A stretch of DNA of 64,000 nucleotides from Cristatella mucedo (Eukaryota; Bryozoa; Phylactolaemata; Cristatellidae): assembly GCA_009760855.2 (NCBI GenBank), contig WPIO01000017.1:6502501-6566500 (forward strand), written 5' to 3'. The notes under the pieces are model-generated. The model was not told where the DNA came from. It worked only from the letters and a program-made list of their open reading frames with translations, and ran no database searches. Of the stretch, positions 57,716-64,000 are shown piece by piece. The position numbers and the translations under genes were made by a program. Positions within the stretch are counted from its first letter, which is position 1. Each line of letters begins with the position of its first letter.

Positions 57716-59198
57716 GAGCGAGCTCACCGTTGCAGTTATTACTAACGAGTACATTTGATTCCTTTCTTGACTATTGGTTCGGCCACACGATGACCATGCA
57801 AAGCGCCCTAAGAATTCCACTCATTTCAGCCTCATGTCTGCATTCCAAGAAAAAGAGGCCTGCTCATAGTAATTTAAAAACGGACACAAAGCCGGGAGTC
57901 ACAAGGAAAGGTTTCAAAGTACGACATCGAGCACACATAATCTAGAATTACTTACGTTCAAATTAAAATTATCACAATTTATCAACAAAAGCCACTGAGC
58001 ACAATTTACAATTACTTGTTCTGGCATTTCACCAGCAAATCTTTACTGGTAGGTCGTTATACAATATCACCAACCAAAAGCAATAGAGACACTCAAGAGA
58101 ATTGAAAGTGCCACATAAGCAACTGAACCAGTACCCATGCAGGTGGCACTGGTGCATTGCTAAGCCAAATTATTATTGGCCGAAGACTCTATTGAGAATG
58201 ATTATGCTGATTTAGCGAAGAGATGGATTCGCATACTACCTATCTGTTAACCTAAAATATGAAATGGCTTCTGACTGCTACGATGGTAAAAGTGGCCGTG
58301 AAAAATCCTATTGTATTTTGATAAAATTCGCACTGCGGGAATAGTCAGATGGGTTGAATGTTTGGATACGAGTTCACTTGGTGCAGCCCATAGAGCAAAC
58401 GAACTAACGAGAGACGACGGCTTTCAGCTGGGTTCTTCAGGAGGCCCGTGAGACTATTTCAAGTTGCTTCTCGCAGGCAAAGTACAGACAAAAGCATGTG
58501 TACATTGATTCTACTGGGAATGAAAACGAAACAGTCGGAAATTAACTTTGACGGACTTAATAAACATGCAAATTTGAGTACTGGTCGGGTATACCACTTT
58601 TTCGGGTGTGTTCAAAGCGAAACAACGGTCACCAGCAGATAGGAAAGAGCACAAACCGCCACTTCAGAGATTTTTCTCCACAAGAATAGTAGATTCACTC
58701 TTGGCTAAGGGCACGATAAGGTCACCCTAAGAAGGCTAGTTACACGAACGCCTTTGCCACTCTAACGTGAAATATTTCATCTTGGTCGACCATAATATCG
58801 ACCACAGCTGTAACCAGGGTGCCCTTCCAGTAAACTGTCAAGATGGACGAGCTAGCTTGCCTTGAGCAAGCTCATTCCCGAACACGTAACAGCAGTTTCT
58901 AATAGTTTTTGTAGCACTTACTCGGTTAAGGAGTTAGTGTTTTGTGATCCAGGAGGAAATGCAACTTTAAACTGAGAGTTCGGCATCGCCTACAACCTCT
59001 TCCACTTCCAGCCGGAAGAACAGGCTTTGCCCGGCGATTGGACACACTGGGCCTATACAAATGACACGTGATGAGCTGAGCCGCGTGGGCTGATTGGAGG
59101 GACTTGCTTGTGAACGACAGAGCTGGCCAAGTAACCCTATCGGAGCTGCATCCGACAATGCTGCCTATATGCCGGCCAGTGTGGACGGTATACGCTAG
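57716..59198. other. No gene recognised
   Basis: Frames of 60-71 codons only, with no domains or transposon ends. Confidence 0.5.
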
Positions 59199-59277
59199 TC
59201 TGTCTTTCTGTCTGTGTCTGTCTGTCTGTCAGTCCGTCTGTCTCTGTGTCACTGTCTCCTTCTTTCTCTCTCTCTCA
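59199..59277. repeat. (CTGT)n and (CT)n simple repeat
   Basis: 'gtctgtctttctgtctgtg' and similar, grading into CT. Confidence 0.9.
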
Positions 59278-59439
59278 TTTCCAGTATGCTCCGGAGTAGC
59301 CTGTCCGATGGCCATGACTAACTAACTTCACCAGTATGTAGGCCTATCACCGGCTCGCTTGAGCCCAAAACAGCCGTATTCGTTATCCACCACCTCCTGT
59401 AGGTGAGAGTTTTCCACTTCGTCTTTCTATTAGGCGCTT

Positions 59440-59555
59440 CGCTCCAGCCGGGACCGATGATAATATTTGCATTCCAGCCTATTTAATGTGCTCAGAAAGA
59501 GATTTGGTATTCTTAGGGCGCTATACCAAAAACCTTATCATAATTATTATATCAC
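59440..59555 (+). mobile_element. Tail-only SINE or LINE A fragment
   Basis: 'gtgctcagaaagagatt', 'tcttagggcgctatacc' and an ATTATTATA end. The 3' arm 'gggcgctata' is closer to the SINE tail, while 'gctcagaaagagatt' is closer to LINE A. The head is not recognisable. Confidence 0.5.
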
Positions 59556-59997
59556 TTATTTCCCGAGTACTGTAAGAAACTTGCAATTAGCTTCTTAGGT
59601 TTAGCGAGTTGTCTTGTAATGCCAAACTGTTTCGAACCGAGTTCTCACGGTACGAGAACAAAATGCAGCTCAAATAGCTAACGAAACCAGGAGATACAAC
59701 CGGGGTTCACTGGCTTTTTAGCAAGCATCACGAGATTTATTCAAGTCACTTCTCATCGTCACAAGTTTACAGTCAAGCTGCAGTGCTCTTAAAAGACGAA
59801 GCTCTAGACAAAAAGTACTAGTACTTTGATTCTGTGCAGAGTCGCCTGTCCACTATAAGTGCAAATGATCAGACTTCAAGCATGTGCGGCATTATTGCTG
59901 GCATACAGTGTTCCTTTCAAATATTGTGACAAGCATTAGTACCAGATTGACTAAGTGATCAATTATGGCATCCCGAGCGTGTTCAGTGAGGACCCTT
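59556..59997. other. No gene recognised
   Basis: No features seen. Confidence 0.5.
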
Positions 59998-61262
59998 AAT
60001 AGTAATGATAATAATAATAATGCACTTGATAAAGCACCCTCAGAGAACTCAACCTCTTTCTAGGTGCTTTACATTTGCTGCAAAGGGAAATGCAATTGAA
60101 TGGTGAGTAACATCATGCTTGATAAACAACATAAATAACATGGTTAGGGGTGACCTGCAGAGGGTCAGCATGCAAATGTGGTTAGTGGCAGCATGCACAG
60201 TGTCAGCATGCATAAGCACATGAAGGACGAATCACTGGGACCGACTAAATGCTGTCCTAAATAGGTGTGTTTTTAAGTTTTTCTTAAATGTGGTCAAGTC
60301 AGGGGATGTTCTGACGCAAGTCGGGAGGGAGTTCCAGGCTTTGGGAGCATACGAACTAAATGCACGGTCTCAAAAGGATTTGAGGTTTGTACGGGTTTTT
60401 GTAGGCTGTTGGATTCCAAAAAGCGGGTGGTACTATGCTTGGCCTCGTGGGGGAGTAGATCTGAGAGATAGTCTGGAGCCGAAGAATGAAGTGACCTAAA
60501 TGTGAGCGACAAAATCTTGAAGTCGATCCGTTGCTTGACGGGGAGCCAGTGCAGGTCGGCGAGAATTGGCGTGATGTGGCAACTGCGACGCTCACGACAG
60601 ACAAGCCTAGCTGCCGAGTTTTGCACCAGCTGCAATCGCCTGATCGCACATGCTGGTAGGCCAGTAAGCAGTGAGTTGCAGAAGTCGAGACGGAATGTCA
60701 CGAATGCATGAACCAACTTAGACGTGGTATCCTTATCTAAACAAGCCCGAATTTTAGCAATGTTATGTAGCTAAAAGTAGGCAGAGTTTACTGTTGAGCT
60801 AATGTGGTCGTCTAACGAGAGGTCACTTTGGAACATGACACCTAGATTTCGAGCTGATTCAACAGGAGATATGCTGGCAGAGCCGATTTTGAGCGTCAGC
60901 CTTTCCAATTTCTGAATCACACTGGGTTTGCACATAACTAGTAAGTTAGTTTTATCATCGTTAAGTTTTAGAAAATTTGCTGCCATCCATGTGTGGATGT
61001 CATCTATACATGCAGCATGTGAGTTGAGAGAATTTGAGGTGCTCGAAGGCTGGGAGGGATAAAAGCAAAGGTACAACTGAGTGTCATCCGCATAGAAGTA
61101 AAAGCCTAGATTGTGCTTGGTAATCACATCAGCAAGAGGGAGAAAAAACCGTGAAAAGAACTGGACCTAGCACGGAGCACTGAGTTACCCCATATTTCAG
61201 AGGTACCTCAGATGATCTTTGTCCACTCACATCAATAGTCCGGAGTCTCCCACTGAGATAGG
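59998..61262 (-). mobile_element. LINE family A with intact catalytic YADD
   Basis: The tail on the plus strand (59998-60022) is followed by a well-paired hairpin with arms AAAGCACC and GGTGCTTT. Minus-strand frames of 118 (61127-60771) and 140 (60716-60294) codons cover FYFYADDTQLYLCF, WMAANFLKLNDDKTNLLV, SARNLGVMFQSDLSLDDHI and RLQLVQNSAARLVCRE. Upstream, the conserved G of QGSVLGP is changed and a frameshift precedes the catalytic motif. It begins near 61262, so it is 5'-truncated. Among the least decayed copies here. Confidence 0.88.
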
Positions 61263-62839
61263 ATATGCCCACTGACTAGGTAAGTGATCTTGTTCTAGTG
61301 ACAAAGCATAAATCTTAGAGTGCATACATGCATAAATCTAGGTCCGCTGTACAAGGCTATACAATGAGATAATTATCAGATGCACACACCTTGCGAGATT
61401 GTTGCTAACCTAAATGGCCGGAACTAATAATTCACACTTGAAGCAAAGTCGGGTTTCTTGCAGACAGCCGTCGTTACGACCAACAGGCTAATGACCACTG
61501 ATGCTGCATCCTTTTGATGCTATCCTCTTATAGGCACGTCTTAGGCATATTCTCGGTTACCAAGGTATTATATTGTGTCCTTGCAGACAGCTTAGGCAAT
61601 ATCTAAAGAGTTGTTTCGTAAATTGACTACACCTTAAATTAATGGCTCCGCTGCCAAGGAGTAAGACCAACGTTTCAACCCTGTACATCAGTACTGCTGT
61701 GATATGAAACTTGGTCTCACTGCAGGGGCTACCATAACTTTCCAATATATTGCCAGCTCACGGAGTTCAGCGTGACTCAAACGATGTGCCAGTGACCCAT
61801 GTATGAGCTTTCTGTCACTAGCACAAAAGCTGGCAAACATTTGGACCAATTTTCACCGTAGCTTATCAGAATCCACGTCGAACTTGAGCCAGCTGGTGCT
61901 GGAAAGAAGTTCCTTGACTTGGAAAGAGGTCTATCTATGATAGGGCCTTTGAGACAGTTGAGGAGATGATTCTATAACACAAGTGCATACTTTGTAAAAT
62001 TCCTAAAACTAGTGTTATTGCTTACGTTGCCTCACAGCATAGGATTAGGCTGTGCAGTTGCAAGCTGAGCAGATATATACTTATTTTCCTCAGAAAATGT
62101 CGCCGGTGCAACAGCAGTAGGCTCAGATGAAAAGAGAGTAGTGGATGCACACTTTGGACTTTAGCGCTTTTAGCAGTACATCTTTGGACAGCAGGACGTT
62201 CTTGAATAAGAACAAAAGCCCTTCCTGTGCATTGCCAGTAAGCTAACACGGGAGCTGGCACCAAGGGAAAACTACACCTTTCTTTACTGTGAGGGACACT
62301 AGTTTACCCTTGTTTCGAGCCCAAGCAAGAGATTGCTGCTAGCAGACATCTTGAGTTAGGTGCCAGATTCACAAAAAACCTTGAGCACAAGTAGAACGGC
62401 GATGAGCAGGTTGCTGCAGTCACGCATTAGGATGTCGCAGCCTAAAGTCAAGCGAGAAGTCAGCAGATGAGCCACGACAGATAATCAGACAATACCTGTT
62501 CTAGTGTATTATAGATGTGTAAGTTGGCTGGCTAGATAACCTGCAAATCTATAAAGTAAGTCGATCAATAGGCCAGTCATGACCTTTCCAACATCCGTTA
62601 TGTCGTGGCAAACAATTGACACTTTTCTCTAAAAGCTTTTGGTAGGCTGAAGCTCTCTCATCTCTGCCTGCCAACGGTATAGTCGGATCCACTTTCTTTA
62701 TTTAATGAATGTGAAATAAAATGGTCGAGAACCTATACGTTATACTCTAACGAGCACATTTTCCAATGGGTTATCTAAATTAAATTAGCTGCGAAGAACT
62801 GGGAAACCGTTGTGGTCTGTCAACCGTGAATCGGCAGTA
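61263..62839. other. No gene recognised
   Basis: No domain-bearing frames. The right part may contain more of the Gypsy-type element that becomes recognisable at 62840, but no motif could be assigned. Confidence 0.4.
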
Positions 62840-63305
62840 TATGGCAGTCCTATTTTAAGAGGCTATAAGGTCATTTTCTTGACAGCTTGCCACTGGCAGA
62901 TTCTCAAGAATATTCACTAGGGACATTTAAGAGTTTTAAGAAGTCCAGTGCACTAGCCCAGACAGAGGTTTGAAGGGGACCTGGCTACGTGCAGGATATT
63001 GAAGGTACGATGTGGGCTTGCAACTGCTGTCAGGTGAACGAAAATGCAAATCCTGTCACGGCATAACCTTCAAAAGACCTCTCGATATACCCTTTCCAAA
63101 GAATGGCTGATGACCTGTTTGGTACCGTAAGATCTCACTGTAGACTGGCTGAATCACTGTGGACTGCTAAAGAAGGATGGGCGCCACTGACAAGCTTGAC
63201 GGACAGAGAAATTCAAAATTCCTAAAAGGTTGGATGCGGCATTCGTAAACTGCAGCATCGTTAATATGCTGACACAGATAATGGCCCTCAATTCTTCGAG
63301 CTAGA
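62840..63305 (+). mobile_element. Ty3/Gypsy-type integrase remnant
   Basis: Split over frames, the region matches the start of a Gypsy integrase: ILRGYKVIF near 62852, a zinc-binding region with WPGYVQDIE-like residues near 62980 and CNCCQVNENANP near 63020, then a catalytic-core segment ending DNGPQF near 63280. The order and spacing are right but frames change several times. No LTR or primer-binding site was identified. A family B LINE tail abuts it at 63310. Confidence 0.55.
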
Positions 63306-63309
63306 TATT

Positions 63310-64000
63310 AATGTAATGTAATGTATCTCTGTCTGTAACTCCGCAAAGTCACGAAGCCTTTGTGGGTGCTGTGAAGAAGAGTTTTGTATAGCCCACACAC
63401 AGCCTAAGCGGCTTTCGGTACGCATTCGGTAGCCAATAGACGTCGTCTCACGCAACAAAGAAAGTGGGAAGCACAGCAGAGTCAGGAGAGCAGTTGAAGA
63501 AGTGAGTAGCATGGAAGTAGCAGCTCAGGGTTGCTAAAAATGATGAGCCATAGTCGGCAGTAGTAGAGTAGTCGTCGTTACGTAAGAATCGTGGAAGCGA
63601 GTTCCACAGTCTAGGACCTGATGAGCTAAAGCTTCTGTCGCCATTGGTCTTTAAGCAGCGGAATGAAACAGCTCATGTATTGTCCACACAGGATCTGAGG
63701 GCTCAAGGAGGCTGAAATTGGTGCAGCAGTTCAGCTAAATAAGAAAAAGCCAAGCCATGGCGGGCCTTGTGGGTCAACATAAGAACTTTGCTCTGCATCC
63801 GTTGCTCAACCGGCATCCATCCTAGCTCTTTTAGCAAAGGAGACACAGGCTCATACCTCTGGGACTCTCAAAACTAGCCTTGCAGCCATATTCATAGTCA
63901 GCTTCAGTGGCCTAGTTGCTTTCTTTGGTAGCCCAGTCAAAAGGAAATTGCAATAATCAAGCAGAAACAGGACTAAGGAGTGTTAAATTGTTTGCAAGCC
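63310..64000 (-). mobile_element. LINE family B, continuing past the window end
   Basis: The tail 'taatgtaatgtaatgtatc' on the plus strand at 63312 is followed by the B 3' UTR and the antisense of the C-terminal region (AELLHQFQ- and GLWNSLP-like segments near 63590-63750). The sequence near 63880-63970 is the antisense of 'ggctgcaaggctagttttc' and 'cgattattgcaatttcc' blocks, so the copy runs on beyond 64000. Confidence 0.85.

Noticed and set aside
62022-62264. 80-codon minus frame near the Gypsy relic
   Set aside because: No similarity to LTR retrotransposon proteins could be recognised in this frame.
1-64000. CRISPR arrays, bacterial operons, phage genes
   Set aside because: No spaced identical repeats or prokaryotic gene organisation. 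The split gene, LINEs and SINEs mark a eukaryotic nuclear genome.

Overview
This window is a piece of a repeat-rich animal nuclear genome, read here as an invertebrate metazoan. The evidence is one host gene split by GT-AG introns, abundant microsatellites, and several eukaryotic transposon classes: L2/CR1-like LINEs, an R2/NeSL-like LINE, hAT DNA transposons, a Ty3/Gypsy-type integrase remnant and tRNA-derived SINEs. No operons, ribosome binding sites or other prokaryotic features are present. The species cannot be named from the sequence.

The one convincing host gene is a nucleoredoxin (NXN) on the minus strand, from the ATG at 31748 to the stop at 15443. Eight exons can be joined with matching phases at every GT-AG junction. 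They give a 414-residue protein with two thioredoxin-like domains carrying WCPPC (residues 40-44) and WCSPC (186-190), followed by a C-terminal thioredoxin-like domain without a CXXC pair. Its seven introns (291 to 6132 bases) hold LINEs, a SINE relic, microsatellites and a purine tract. A lone copy of an NXN exon 3, broken by a stop, lies at 55333-55388 on the same strand.

Most of the rest is transposon debris. 'Family A' is an L2-like LINE whose 3' end is a GC-rich hairpin followed by (TTA)n. Copies or fragments lie near 3.8, 5.2, 9.4, 10.5, 11.2, 13.8, 16.6, 20.3, 26.3, 36.6, 38.4, 40.6, 41.4, 45.2, 48.3, 49.9, 57.4 and 60.0 kb. 'Family B' is a second L2-like LINE ending in a different hairpin plus (ACATT)n, near 22, 23.2, 27.3, 37.5, 46.2, 56.3, 57.2 and 63.3 kb. 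A short SINE (7.7, 17.5 and 46.0 kb) has a tRNA-like head and a tail resembling the inner hairpin of family A, so family A may be its mobilising partner.

Layout: 0-15 kb, LINE A fragments, a SINE and a long CA tract; 15.4-31.7 kb, the NXN gene; 33.3-43.9 kb, hAT remnants, a nested LINE cluster (B inside A, followed by another A) and a minisatellite; 45-51 kb, LINEs, a SINE and one unexplained 135-codon frame; 51.1-53.4 kb, an AT-rich degenerate repeat field; 54-55.4 kb, a GC-rich R2/NeSL-like remnant and the NXN pseudo-exon; 55.7-64 kb, older LINEs, a Gypsy integrase relic and a family B copy running off the end. Every transposon copy seen is broken by truncation, stops or frameshifts.
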